From: Paenibacillus woosongensis
GTDB taxonomy: Bacteria; Bacillota; Bacilli; Paenibacillales; Paenibacillaceae
Assembly: GCF_009725165.1 (NCBI RefSeq)
Contig: NZ_WNZW01000012.1
Coordinates: 62,001-126,000, forward strand
DNA length: 64,000 nucleotides
Reading direction: 5' to 3'
Positions within the stretch are counted from its first letter, which is position 1, and each line of letters opens with the position of its first letter. This document shows, piece after piece, positions 8,192 to 17,034 of the stretch. The position numbers were made by a program, and so were the translations under genes. A model generated the notes under the pieces. That model made no database searches. It was given only the letters and a program-made list of their open reading frames with translations, and was not told the DNA's origin.

Positions 8192-11100
8192 ATGCCCAAG
8201 CGAAAATTAATTTTCATTTCTCTTATATTTTTGTTCATGCTGACGGGCTGCCGCGTCCTATGGCTGCATTTCTTTGCAACGCCGCCTCACCCGGTCCCTG
8301 TTCATGGAGAGCTCGATTTGAGGAACTGGGATCCAATTACAGATCATTCGATCATCGTAGACGGCCAGTGGGAGTTTTATCCGAACATGTTTCTGATCCA
8401 GAATAACGATCTCCCTCAGTCAATAGCCGCAGAACCCGAATACATACAAGTTCCCGTAAGCTGGCGTATGCCAGCGATGACGGGCGATAATCCGAACATA
8501 GGCTTCGGCACGTACCGGCTGCGGATTCACGTCGATCCGGACAAAGGCCGCTCCTTCGGCTTCCATATTCCCAGCATTTCGAGCTCTTCCGAAGTGTATG
8601 TCAACGGCCAGCGGGTTGGCCAATCCGGACAGCCAGCCGACCGCAAACAGGCCTACAAGCCGCTCGATATTCCTTATACCGCATACTATAACCTGGAAAA
8701 CGGAGCCTTACTTGATCTCGTCATTCAGGTGGCGAACTTTGACGATACAACGAAGGGCGGCATCGTCCGCTCCATACAGTTTGGACTGGAAAATGTCCTG
8801 GACCGGGATAAGCTCTTTGCCGCCGATATGGTCCGTTTCGCCTGCGTCGCTTACATGATCCATGCGTTGTATGGGGTAGTGTTGTATTTCGTCGGCAACC
8901 GGGACAAGCGCCTTCTCTACTTTTCTGGAATGATCACTTGCATCGTGCTTGGAACGTTGGTTGATGGCGAGCGACTGCTGTTTGCATGGATTCCTTTCAA
9001 CTATGAATGGAGTATTAAAATACTGTTTCTAACCATGATCTCCGGCGGTTTTTTCCTGCTGCAATCGATTCGTTTCCGGCTGCCTTATTGGCTGAGAACG
9101 ACAGGCTCTCTTATTTATATCATCGCCTGCATCGCCGTTTATATCTCCATATTGCTGCTGCCTGCCTCCACAATTTTCATGCTGCGTGGGGTCTATATTG
9201 TAACCATGTTCATCCCCTGCCTGCTGGCTCCCGTGGTGCTGTTCAGGTCCACGCTCAGCAGCAGCCGGGATAATATCTTTCTGCTGCTTGCTGCCATTGC
9301 GTCGATCAACAGCCTGATCTGGCTGTTTGTCTTGTATTTCCTTCGTGTGCATATGGTTTCGTACCCGTTCGATTTGATAATTGCCACGATTTGTTTTGCA
9401 TCTTACTGGTTCAAGCGTTATTTTCAAATGATGGACGAATCCCGGAAGCTGGCCACGAAGCTGCAAAGAGCCGACAAGCAAAAGGACGATTTCCTGACCA
9501 CGGTCGCTCATGAGCTGCGCAATCCGCTGCATGGCATCCTGAACATCTCGCAGTCCGTCTCCGACAGGGAAAAGGATACCATGGGATTAAAAAGCGCGAA
9601 AGATCTGGAGCTGCTGGAAACGATCGGGCGGCGCATGTCCTTCATGATTAATGATCTGCTGGACCTGGCACGGATCAAGGAGAACCGTATTACTCTGCAG
9701 CAGTCGCATGTCTCGCTTCATAGCGTGGCCGCCACGGTCATTGATATGCTGCAATTTTTGACCCAGGGGAAGCCGCTTCGCTTGAGCAACCAGGTTCAGC
9801 CAAGTTTCCCCCTCGTCATCGCCGACGAGAACCGCCTGATTCAAATTCTGATCAACCTGCTGCATAATGCCGTGAAATATTCATATGCCGGCGAAGTAGC
9901 TGTCGAAGCCCGGGCGGAGAATGGCTGGGCCATCATTTCCGTTCGCGACGCCGGCATCGGCATGAATGCCGATGTGCTCGAAAGAATTTTCGAGCCTTAT
10001 GAGCAAGCCGCCCATCCTGTGGCTGGAGGCGGTTTTGGACTCGGGCTAAGCATTTGCAAGCAGCTTGTCGAAATGCATGGCGGAACGATGAAAGCCAGCT
10101 CGCAGCCAAATAAAGGCTCCGTGTTCACCTTCACCTTAAAGCTCGCTGTCTCTTCCGGGCAGCAGAGCGGATCGGCTGACCAGGATCATACGAAGCAGGA
10201 ATTATGGGGACAAGATCAACGTGGTGCGTTGGAAAGCGCTGCAACTGGATTCGAGCAAATGGCCGCTGCTAGCGTACCGGCCTCCGCGCTTTCGCATCCG
10301 TCACATCCTCAGCCCTCCCCGCTGCCCGGCCTTAGCCTGGTGCTCGCTGTCGATGACGACCCTGTCAATTTAAAGGTGCTGGAGAGCATTTTTGCGGCCG
10401 AGCCTTATGAGATAGTCACGGCTACCAGCGGCAAGGAAGCGCTAGCTCTGCTTGATCAACGCAGCTATGATTTAGTAATTAGTGATGTGATGATGCCAAG
10501 CATGTCCGGGTATGAGCTGACCGCCCGGATTCGGTCGCGCTATTCCGTCTCCGAGCTGCCCGTACTACTGCTGACGGCATGCAGCAGAGACGAAGATATC
10601 GAAGCCGGATTCCGGGCCGGGGCCAACGATTACGTGACCAAGCCGATGAAAGCGGCCGAGCTGAAATCGCGGGTCAAATCACTAACAAAACTAAAGCGCT
10701 CCGTAAACGAACGGCTGCGAATGGAGGCGGCCTGGCTACAGGCGCAAATCAAGCCCCATTTCATCTTGAATACATTCACGGCGATTGCCGAGCTCAGCAA
10801 AGTGGATCCCGACCGCATGGACGCCTTGGTAGAGGAGCTGAATAATTACATTCGGCTCAGCATCGATTTCCAGAACTCCGATCAGTCCGCTCCCCTGGAG
10901 CATGAGCTCAGCCTGGTGCAGTCGTACTTGTATATTAAGAAGGAACGCTTCGGCGACCGGCTGCAGGTCGTCTGGAATGTCGAGGATGCTATTCAAGTCC
11001 AAATACCGCCGCTTACGATCCAGCCCCTCGTCGAAAATGCGGTCATCCACGGCATCCTTAGCCGTGCCTCAGGCGGGGAAGTGACCATTTCCATCACACA

Positions 11101-11338
11101 AAGCGGGCATGAGGTCAAAGTGAGTGTATCGGATAATGGGATCGGCATCGAAGAGGCGAAGCTTGCGCATATTCTCCATCGGCAGGCCGATGCCCGTACA
11201 GGGATCGGCCTCCACAATACGGACAGACGGCTCAAGCAGTTTTACGGAAGCGGGTTAAAGATCGATAGCAAGCTGGGCGAAGGGACGACGGTTTCTTTTT
11301 CGATCGCGGAATCGCATGCCGGGAAGACGTCCTATTAA
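8192..11338 (+). CDS. Large hybrid sensor kinase: 7TMR-DISM, HisKA-HATPase, REC, LytS-type kinase
   Basis: The ~1048-residue protein starts with a hydrophobic segment and an extracellular beta domain (GQWEFYPN, GFGTYRLRI) of the 7TMR-DISM sort, then about seven membrane helices (~200-400). A HisKA/HATPase kinase follows, with phospho-acceptor His440 in VAHELRNPLHGILN and ATP-lid motifs DAGIGM and GGFGLGLSI. A receiver domain has the acceptor Asp765 (VISDVMMPSMSGYE). Last comes a second, LytS/YesM-type kinase with His856 in QIKPHFILNTF and its own HATPase domain (QPLVENAVIHG, DNGIGI). There is no DNA-binding domain. ATG 8192 is eight bases from AGGA; an ATG at 8183 also fits. It is divergent from the agr-like operon. 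Confidence 0.88.
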   Translation: MPKRKLIFISLIFLFMLTGCRVLWLHFFATPPHPVPVHGELDLRNWDPITDHSIIVDGQWEFYPNMFLIQNNDLPQSIAAEPEYIQVPVSWRMPAMTGDNPNIGFGTYRLRIHVDPDKGRSFGFHIPSISSSSEVYVNGQRVGQSGQPADRKQAYKPLDIPYTAYYNLENGALLDLVIQVANFDDTTKGGIVRSIQFGLENVLDRDKLFAADMVRFACVAYMIHALYGVVLYFVGNRDKRLLYFSGMITCIVLGTLVDGERLLFAWIPFNYEWSIKILFLTMISGGFFLLQSIRFRLPYWLRTTGSLIYIIACIAVYISILLLPASTIFMLRGVYIVTMFIPCLLAPVVLFRSTLSSSRDNIFLLLAAIASINSLIWLFVLYFLRVHMVSYPFDLIIATICFASYWFKRYFQMMDESRKLATKLQRADKQKDDFLTTVAHELRNPLHGILNISQSVSDREKDTMGLKSAKDLELLETIGRRMSFMINDLLDLARIKENRITLQQSHVSLHSVAATVIDMLQFLTQGKPLRLSNQVQPSFPLVIADENRLIQILINLLHNAVKYSYAGEVAVEARAENGWAIISVRDAGIGMNADVLERIFEPYEQAAHPVAGGGFGLGLSICKQLVEMHGGTMKASSQPNKGSVFTFTLKLAVSSGQQSGSADQDHTKQELWGQDQRGALESAATGFEQMAAASVPASALSHPSHPQPSPLPGLSLVLAVDDDPVNLKVLESIFAAEPYEIVTATSGKEALALLDQRSYDLVISDVMMPSMSGYELTARIRSRYSVSELPVLLLTACSRDEDIEAGFRAGANDYVTKPMKAAELKSRVKSLTKLKRSVNERLRMEAAWLQAQIKPHFILNTFTAIAELSKVDPDRMDALVEELNNYIRLSIDFQNSDQSAPLEHELSLVQSYLYIKKERFGDRLQVVWNVEDAIQVQIPPLTIQPLVENAVIHGILSRASGGEVTISITQSGHEVKVSVSDNGIGIEEAKLAHILHRQADARTGIGLHNTDRRLKQFYGSGLKIDSKLGEGTTVSFSIAESHAGKTSY

Positions 11339-11339
11339 A

Positions 11340-11374
11340 CAAGGCCGTGAACCGAAATTCGGTTCACGGCCTTG
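11340..11374. terminator. Bidirectional hairpin terminator
   Basis: A perfect 16-bp stem (CAAGGCCGTGAACCGA and its complement) has a three-base loop and lies between the convergent hybrid kinase and TauD-like genes. The T run downstream is modest. Confidence 0.7.
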
Positions 11375-11408
11375 CTGTTTCTAATCCCAAATTGATTATT
11401 GTGCCGGT

Positions 11409-12314
11409 CTACTCCTTCACACGGGTGACGCTTTTGCGGCCGTCGATGCTGACGGGAACCTCCCCGTCCACGGTCACCCTGCGCACGACCCGGTGCTGAT
11501 CACCGTAGTCATTGATCGCATAATGCTGGGTCGCGCGGTTATCCCAGATCACGACGTCCCCGACGGACCAGCGCCAGCGCACTGTATTTTCCAGGCGGGT
11601 CACATGGCTCTGCAGCAAGTTGATGATCGCCTGGGAGTCCGCCGAGGACAGGCCGACGATTTTTTTAGCGAAATGGCCCAGAATCAGCGAACGCTCCCCC
11701 GTCTCCGGATGGACATGCACGACTGGATGCTCCGTCTCGAATAATGTGGACGCAAACACCTTCTTATGATGCTCGATCGCTTCCTTTGAGACATTCTCAC
11801 GCTGGGCGGCATAGTCATATTCATTGGAATGAACGGCCCACAGGCGGTCGGCAAGATTGCGCAAGTTCTCGGGCAGATGCTCATAGGCTGCGGCCGTATT
11901 CGCCCATATGGTATCACCGCCGGCAGCCGGAACGACGACAGCACGCAGAATGGAAGCCTTCGGATACGCATCCACGAATGTGACGTCCGTATGCCAGGAA
12001 TTCGCCCGTCCGCCATGCTGTGAATCGAGCTCCAGCACATAGTCCGTTCCCTGCTTGATCGGTACCGTCGGATGAGCCACCGCCTCTCCGAACAAGCCCG
12101 TCAGCGCTTCCTGGCCCGCATCGTCGAGATGCTGCTGCCCGCGGAAGAAGATCACTTTGTAGCTAAGCAGCGCTTTACGGATCGCCGCAGCTGTGGCCTG
12201 ATTCAAATCCGGGGACAATTTAACACCGCGAATCTCTGCGCCGATCCGGCCTGCTACCGGCACGACCTCCACTGTTGTTCCTTCAATCGCTTGGCTTTTA
12301 CCTACCGTACTCAT
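11409..12314 (-). CDS. TauD/TfdA-family alpha-ketoglutarate-dependent dioxygenase
   Basis: The 301-residue protein shows the iron-binding facial triad of TauD-type dioxygenases. The first His and Asp lie in SWHTDVTF, the second His in ATQHYAINDYG, and the 2-oxoglutarate-binding Arg in QHRVVRRVTV. Members hydroxylate taurine, alkylsulfates or alkylsulfonates so that sulfite or sulfate is released. It is the last gene of an operon for a sulfonate-type ABC transporter and a flavin monooxygenase, which supports a sulfur-scavenging role. GGAGGGA lies seven bases before the ATG. The specific substrate cannot be told from sequence. Confidence 0.85.
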   Translation of the reverse strand: MSTVGKSQAIEGTTVEVVPVAGRIGAEIRGVKLSPDLNQATAAAIRKALLSYKVIFFRGQQHLDDAGQEALTGLFGEAVAHPTVPIKQGTDYVLELDSQHGGRANSWHTDVTFVDAYPKASILRAVVVPAAGGDTIWANTAAAYEHLPENLRNLADRLWAVHSNEYDYAAQRENVSKEAIEHHKKVFASTLFETEHPVVHVHPETGERSLILGHFAKKIVGLSSADSQAIINLLQSHVTRLENTVRWRWSVGDVVIWDNRATQHYAINDYGDQHRVVRRVTVDGEVPVSIDGRKSVTRVKE

Positions 12315-12407
12315 TGGGCATTCCCTCCATTAGATTATTGGATGATTCCATTCCTTCAAACCCCGCGATGTTGCAGCACAGAACATCAATGCATCGCTTC
12401 ACCTTCC

Positions 12408-13766
12408 CTAGCAGCCCGCGAGCCGGGATACGAGCGGCCTAGCGGCATAGGGATTGACGGGCCGCTTAAGCCCGTAATGCTCCCGCAAGGTGCGGCCCGC
12501 ATATTCGGTGCGGAACAGCCCGCGCCGCTGCAGCTCCGGGACGACCTGAGCGGCAAAATCCTCCAAACCGCCGGGCAAATACGGCGGCATCACATTAAAG
12601 CCATCACTCCCTCCCTGGGTGAACCATTCCTCCAGCTGATCCGCGACTTGCACCGCAGTTCCGGCGAAGGTGCGATGTCCGCGCCCGCCTGCTAGGCGAT
12701 GGATCAATTGCCGGATCGTGAGATTGTCCCGTCTGGCCAAATCGACCACAAGCTGAAACCGGCTCTTGTTCCCGTTAATCGCCTCTATATTCGGCAGCTC
12801 AGGCAGCGGCCCGTCGAGCGGAAGCCCCGACAAATCCACCTTCAGCATGCTGGATAACTGATTCAAGCCATATGCAGGAATCGTCAACTCATTGAGCTCC
12901 TGCTCCTTCTCCTTGGCTTCCGACTCTGTTGCGCCGATGATCGTGCAAATGCCCGGCAGTATTTTCAGCTCGTCGGGATGCCGTCCATATTTGGCCAGCC
13001 TGGATTTGACATCGCTATAGAAGCTCTGCGCTTCCTCCAGCGTCTGCTGGGCGGTAAAGATCGCCTCCGAATGCTCGGCGGCAAATTCCTTGCCATCCTC
13101 GGAGGAACCCGCCTGCACCAGCACCGGGTACCCTTGCGGACTTCTTGGCACATTCAGCGGCCCCTTCACTCTGAAATGCGGTCCGGCATGGTTTAGTGCA
13201 TGCACCTTCGCGCTGTCCGTAAATTGACCAGTGTCACGGTCGATGATGATCGCGTCCTCTTCGAAGCTGTCCCACAAGCCCTTCGCTACCTCCAGAAACT
13301 CTCTTGCCCGTTCATAACGTTTACGGTGCTCCAGATGACCCTCGCGTCCGAAATTGCCCGCTTCGATTTCATTACCCGACGTAACGATATTCCAGCCCGC
13401 GCGTCCCTGGCTGATATGATCCAGCGACGCAAACTTGCGCGCGACGTGGAACGGTTCGTTATACGTGGTCGACACGGTGCCGATAAGACCGATCCGTTCA
13501 GTGACCGCCGCCAGCGCTGAGAGCAGCGTAAACGGCTCAAGACCGAAGGAGGACACGCCGTGCTGCACATTTTTGCCAACGGCCAGAATATCGGCCAGAA
13601 ATAACGAATCGAACTTCGCCTGCTCGGCGATCTCGGCCAGCCGCTGGAAATAACGGATGTCCGTAATTCTTTCCGCCTGTGTATCCGTACGCCTCCAGGC
13701 CGCTTCATGATGGCCCGCGTTCATAAGAAACACGTTCAGATTCATTTGCCGCTTGGTTTTCCCCAT
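12408..13766 (-). CDS. LLM-class FMN-dependent monooxygenase (NtaA/SnaA/DszA-type)
   Basis: The ~452-residue protein belongs to the luciferase-like flavin monooxygenases of the NtaA/SnaA/DszA group. Signatures include NLNVFLMNAGHHEAAWR, DSLFLADI, RIGLIGTVSTTYNEPFHVARKFASLDHIS, GRAGWNIVTS and YPVLVQAGSSEDGK. These enzymes use reduced FMN to oxidise sulfur or nitrogen compounds. The ATG at 13766 is favoured because AAAGGA lies eight bases upstream; GTG 13796 and ATG 13775 are also in frame. Its operon suggests oxidation of an imported organosulfur compound. No flavin reductase partner lies in the operon, so reduced FMN must come from elsewhere. Confidence 0.85.
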   Translation of the reverse strand: MGKTKRQMNLNVFLMNAGHHEAAWRRTDTQAERITDIRYFQRLAEIAEQAKFDSLFLADILAVGKNVQHGVSSFGLEPFTLLSALAAVTERIGLIGTVSTTYNEPFHVARKFASLDHISQGRAGWNIVTSGNEIEAGNFGREGHLEHRKRYERAREFLEVAKGLWDSFEEDAIIIDRDTGQFTDSAKVHALNHAGPHFRVKGPLNVPRSPQGYPVLVQAGSSEDGKEFAAEHSEAIFTAQQTLEEAQSFYSDVKSRLAKYGRHPDELKILPGICTIIGATESEAKEKEQELNELTIPAYGLNQLSSMLKVDLSGLPLDGPLPELPNIEAINGNKSRFQLVVDLARRDNLTIRQLIHRLAGGRGHRTFAGTAVQVADQLEEWFTQGGSDGFNVMPPYLPGGLEDFAAQVVPELQRRGLFRTEYAGRTLREHYGLKRPVNPYAARPLVSRLAGC

Positions 13767-13804
13767 ATTCTTCATCCTTTCATCGCTTCTCTTCACTTCA
13801 TCTT

Positions 13805-14659
13805 TTATTCGCTATACGTTTGCTTCCAGGATGTCAGCTTCCGCTCCAGATGCACGAGCAGATAATTTACGATCAGGCCGATGACCGAAATCGTCAGAAT
13901 GCCCGCATACATTTGCGGAATCTGGAAGCTGAACTGCGTATACTGCACCAGATAGCCGAGCCCGGATTTTGCGCCGACCATTTCCGCCGCCACCAGCACG
14001 AGAATTGAGCTCGCCCCCGCCTGGCGGATGCCGACGAAGATCGTAGGTACCGATGCGGGAAGGATGACCTTGCGGAACAAGTTTACCGGTGATAAACCCA
14101 TGGAGCGCGCCGACTTGATCAGCAGGGGATCGACGTTCCGGACTCCGCTAATCGTGTTCAGCAGCAGCGGAAAGGCGCAGGCGTAGAAGACGATGGCGAT
14201 TTTCGACGTTTCTCCGAGCCCGAGCAGCAGAATGAAGACGGGAAGAATCGCCAGCGCCGGCGTGTTGCGGAACATTTCCAGCAGCGGATTTAGAAATTCG
14301 GCCACCCCTTTCCACCAGCCGATGGCCAGGCCAAGCGGTATGCTGACAGCAACCGCCAGGAAGAATCCGCCGACCGACCGCAGCAAGCTGGCTAGTAAAT
14401 GATCGGCAAGATCGCCCGAGAGCAGCAGCTGCCACCAGGCCGAGACCACTGTGCTTAATGGCGGCAGAAAGGTCACATTGACGACGCCCAGACGCGGCGC
14501 TAATTCCCACAGCAGCAGAAAAGCGAAGATTGCAATGGAAGATTTAATCCCGCGGTACAACTTACTAGCCGACCGTTTGACCAGACTCAACCTGCGCCCC
14601 GGCGCCCTCTGCTCCGCCTCGAAGCGAACCAACGCTTCTCCTGTGCTAGAACCTGCCAT
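13805..14659 (-). CDS. Sulfonate/taurine-type ABC transporter permease (SsuC/TauC family)
   Basis: The 284-residue permease has about six membrane helices and the BPD-type ATPase-contact loop near KSARSMGLSPVNLFRKVILPASVPTI, with the EAA-like pattern common to SsuC and TauC. It follows the ATPase gene almost directly (stop at 14661, ATG at 14659) and has a strong binding site (AAAGGAGGGG). It should form the membrane channel for the lipoprotein upstream and ATPase next door, importing a sulfonate or similar compound. Confidence 0.87.
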   Translation of the reverse strand: MAGSSTGEALVRFEAEQRAPGRRLSLVKRSASKLYRGIKSSIAIFAFLLLWELAPRLGVVNVTFLPPLSTVVSAWWQLLLSGDLADHLLASLLRSVGGFFLAVAVSIPLGLAIGWWKGVAEFLNPLLEMFRNTPALAILPVFILLLGLGETSKIAIVFYACAFPLLLNTISGVRNVDPLLIKSARSMGLSPVNLFRKVILPASVPTIFVGIRQAGASSILVLVAAEMVGAKSGLGYLVQYTQFSFQIPQMYAGILTISVIGLIVNYLLVHLERKLTSWKQTYSE

Positions 14660-14660
14660 T

Positions 14661-15530
14661 TCAAGCCCCTCCTTTGTTTTTTAATTTGTGCTGCTCATAA
14701 TGAAGACTGCTCGATTTCTCCTGCTCCTGCGCACGCTGCACCTCATCCTTCAGCAAATCCCAAATATGATGGCGCAGCTTGACGAATTCGGGGTGAGCCC
14801 GTAAGTCCTCCTCCGAGGATCGGCCCTGGAAGGGCACCTCGATCACTTCCTTGATCCGTCCCGGCCGCGAGCTCATCACCGCCACCCTCTGCCCGAGATA
14901 GACCGCCTCCTCAATCCCGTGGGTAATGAAAATTATCGTCTTCTTCGTCGCCTCCCAAATGCGCAGCAGCTCGCTTTGCAGCGTCTCCCGGGTTTGCGCG
15001 TCCAGCGCGGCAAACGGTTCATCCATCAGCAGCACCTCGGGATCGTATGCGAGGCTTCTCGCAATCGCGATCCGCTGTTTCATGCCTCCCGACAGCTCAT
15101 GCGGGTAGCGATTCTCGAAGCCGGATAAGCCGACGAGCTGGATATACTCCAGCGCCGCTTCCCGCCGCTCTTTTTTGCCGATACCCTTCGCTTCCAGACC
15201 GAACTCCACATTGGCCAGCGCCGTCTTCCAGGGGAATAATGCATATTGCTGAAAAACGATCCCCCGGTCCAGATCTGGCCCGGCAATGGCCTTGCCGTCC
15301 AGCAGAATCTGTCCGCTGCTTGGCTTCGTGATTCCGGCCAGCAGATCGAGCAGCGTCGATTTCCCGCAGCCGCTCGGCCCAACGATGACCATGAATTCTC
15401 CCTGCTTCACCTCCAGATGAATGTCCTGCAGCGCGGAGACCGGCTGCCATGATTCCTGAAGATGCCCCAGATTCCGCTGAATCCGAAAAGACTTATGCAC
15501 GTGCTGGATGCTAATTTTTGCCGTTGTCAT
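14661..15530 (-). CDS. Sulfonate/nitrate/taurine-type ABC transporter ATP-binding protein (SsuB/TauB family)
   Basis: The ~289-residue ATPase has Walker A (GPSGCGKST), Q-loop (VFQQYALFPW), signature (LSGGMKQRIAIARSLA), Walker B (VLLMDEPFAALD) and the switch His (FITHGIEEA). The reading frame is open far upstream, but the ATG at 15530, after GGAGGGGAG, gives the expected SsuB-like N-terminus (ISIQHVHKSF). It overlaps the lipoprotein gene by 20 bases, which indicates translational coupling. It energises the neighbouring permease. Confidence 0.88.
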   Translation of the reverse strand: MTTAKISIQHVHKSFRIQRNLGHLQESWQPVSALQDIHLEVKQGEFMVIVGPSGCGKSTLLDLLAGITKPSSGQILLDGKAIAGPDLDRGIVFQQYALFPWKTALANVEFGLEAKGIGKKERREAALEYIQLVGLSGFENRYPHELSGGMKQRIAIARSLAYDPEVLLMDEPFAALDAQTRETLQSELLRIWEATKKTIIFITHGIEEAVYLGQRVAVMSSRPGRIKEVIEVPFQGRSSEEDLRAHPEFVKLRHHIWDLLKDEVQRAQEQEKSSSLHYEQHKLKNKGGA

Positions 15531-16578
15531 TGGCCAGCTCCCCTCCATCCCGGTATGGATTGAATTCATTCGTATAGATTCGTCTTCCGTCAACCTCGCC
15601 TTCCCCGATCGTGCCATCCTGAACCAGCCAGTTGACCCAGGTCTCGAATTCCTCAGGGGCGATGAGTCCACCGGTGCCCGCCACCCCGGTACTCTTCCAG
15701 TATTTAATGCTGCTGTCATCCTCTTTCCTTCCGCGTTCCTTAATGATCTTCGCGTAGCGGGCTCTAACTTCATCCGGCGGCGTCGTCCTGGCCCACTCGA
15801 TCGCCTTGGCCGTCGCCTCGACGAACTTGCGCGTCGCCTGCGGATTGTCCTGGATGAACTTGTTCGTTAACACATAGCTCCCTGCGCTGAAAACACCGAA
15901 TAAATCCTTATCCGTAAATAGCGGCCTGATCCCGCCCCGCTCAAGCGCTTTATCCCGAAGCACCCCGCCTAGGGTGGCGACATCCACCTGGCTTGCCCGG
16001 AGTGTCTGCTCCCCGGTCACCGGCGGCACGACGACGAGCGTCACCTGCTCGATCTCCGCCTCGGTCAGCCCCTCCCGGCGCAAATATTCCTTGATGACAA
16101 ATTCATGATGCGCTCCGAGCGTATTCACCGCGATTTTCTTCCCGATCAAATCCTTCGCCGATTGAATCGGGCTGTCGTCCAGCACATAATAGCCGGACCA
16201 TGTATTGTCATCGACGCCGTAATAGGAGATCACAGGCGTAATCGGCGCTTTGGCTGCAATCAGCTTCACAATGGCTCCGTTAAACGCCCCGCCAAAGTCG
16301 GTATCCCCCGTGACCACCGCTTGAATGTCCTGTGGCCCGCTAATGGTCGTGCCAATGAATTTCAGCTTGAGCGGAGCCAAATATCCCAGATCCTCAGCCA
16401 GCTCTGGAAAAGTCACGGCGCCCACACTGCCCTGATAGCGCAGCTCGGTTACCTCCAAGTCGCCCGGAGCTGCCGTGTGTGCCGCTGACGTCGCTTTATC
16501 GCCGCACCCTGCAATCAGAACAGCCGCGAGCAGCCAAGCCGCAACCAAGCTTACCGGTTTAAGAAGTGAACGATCCAT
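15511..16578 (-). CDS. Sulfonate/nitrate-type substrate-binding lipoprotein (SsuA/TauA/NMT1 family)
   Basis: The ~355-residue protein has a signal peptide ending in the lipobox LIAGC, so it should be anchored outside the membrane. The body follows the SsuA/TauA/NMT1 pattern: ELRYQGSVGAVTFPELAEDLGYL, GDTDFGGAFNGAIVKLIAAKAP, and SAKDLIGKKIAVNTLGAHHEFVIKEYL. ATG 16578 lies nine bases from GAAGGGGG; a TTG three codons earlier is less well placed. It is first in the operon and is preceded by a promoter and a structured leader ending in a terminator. The ligand is probably a sulfonate or sulfate ester, by context. Confidence 0.85.
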   Translation of the reverse strand: MDRSLLKPVSLVAAWLLAAVLIAGCGDKATSAAHTAAPGDLEVTELRYQGSVGAVTFPELAEDLGYLAPLKLKFIGTTISGPQDIQAVVTGDTDFGGAFNGAIVKLIAAKAPITPVISYYGVDDNTWSGYYVLDDSPIQSAKDLIGKKIAVNTLGAHHEFVIKEYLRREGLTEAEIEQVTLVVVPPVTGEQTLRASQVDVATLGGVLRDKALERGGIRPLFTDKDLFGVFSAGSYVLTNKFIQDNPQATRKFVEATAKAIEWARTTPPDEVRARYAKIIKERGRKEDDSSIKYWKSTGVAGTGGLIAPEEFETWVNWLVQDGTIGEGEVDGRRIYTNEFNPYRDGGELANDNGKN

Positions 16579-16654
16579 AAATGACAACCCCCTTCAATTC
16601 TTGGTGATCATGCGAATCAGACATGTTGCAGCCGCCATTTTTAGCTGATGAGTG

Positions 16655-16728
16655 AAAAAAAAGAGACGCACCCATCTGCTGATGGCGGTCTCTCCGGTGG
16701 TCCGGTCGATGGATTTATGGTTAAATCC
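16655..16728 (-). promoter_or_regulatory. Structured leader with terminator before the sulfonate-type operon
   Basis: The transcript first forms GGATTTA-ACCA-TAAATCC (16711-16728), then CCGG-ACCA-CCGG (16694-16705). A terminator stem then starts GAGAC and ends GTCTC (16663-16692), followed by eight T residues. Termination would stop transcription before the lipoprotein gene, so readthrough must be controlled. The block GACCGGAC-NN-CCGGAGA plus GAGAC/GTCTC also occurs in the divergent leader at 16926-16982. It fits no riboswitch class I can name. Confidence 0.6.
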
Positions 16729-16755
16729 CTATCTGATTACTAAGATTTATTGAAC

Positions 16756-16784
16756 ATACTACCCTCCCCCTGGCCTGGTGTCAA
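16756..16784 (-). promoter_or_regulatory. Sigma-A promoter of the sulfonate-type operon
   Basis: TTGACA and TAGTAT on the minus strand are 17 bases apart, a near-consensus promoter. Start of transcription would be near 16749, which places the leader hairpins within the RNA. Confidence 0.8.
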
Positions 16785-16852
16785 CCATTTTTTCACAAAA
16801 ATTTCATGGTTTTCAGCGCTTTTCGGTGCATTAATGAAGCTAATTCCTCGCA

Positions 16853-16881
16853 TTGACAGCCCCTGCACGAACTGCTACGAT
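16853..16881 (+). promoter_or_regulatory. Sigma-A promoter of the MFS gene
   Basis: TTGACA and TACGAT are 17 bases apart on the plus strand. The start would be near 16888, about 150 bases before the coding region. Confidence 0.75.
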
Positions 16882-16925
16882 AAGACTCAATTTAAGAACA
16901 TTTCGTAAGTTATTTCGTAAGTTTT

Positions 16926-16982
16926 CGACCGGACGTCCGGAGACATCGGCTGCACGCATTGGCAGCCCGTGTCTCTTTTTTT
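16926..16982 (+). promoter_or_regulatory. Structured leader with terminator before the MFS gene
   Basis: After two direct copies of ATTTCGTAAGTT, the leader has CCGG-ACGT-CCGG (in CGACCGGACGTCCGGAGA). A strong terminator follows: GAGACA, TC, GGCTGC, an eight-base loop, GCAGCC, CG, TGTCTC, then seven T residues. It mirrors the leader of the divergent sulfonate-type operon, suggesting the two share a signal. Confidence 0.6.
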
Positions 16983-17034
16983 ATTTGTTATAGCCCTCCC
17001 TCGTTTAAAACATGGATAGCAAGGAGTGATTGCA

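Noticed and set aside
14661..15773. Longer ATPase with an 81-residue N-terminal extension
   Set aside because: The extension lies within the 3' end of the lipoprotein gene, is Arg/Pro/Ser-rich and has no binding site; ATG 15530 has a strong one.
16655..16982. Guanidine-II (mini-ykkC) or S-box riboswitch
   Set aside because: The two-hairpin layout recalls guanidine-II, but the loops are ACCA and ACGT rather than ACGR, and the plus-strand leader has only one such hairpin. The S-box core is not present.
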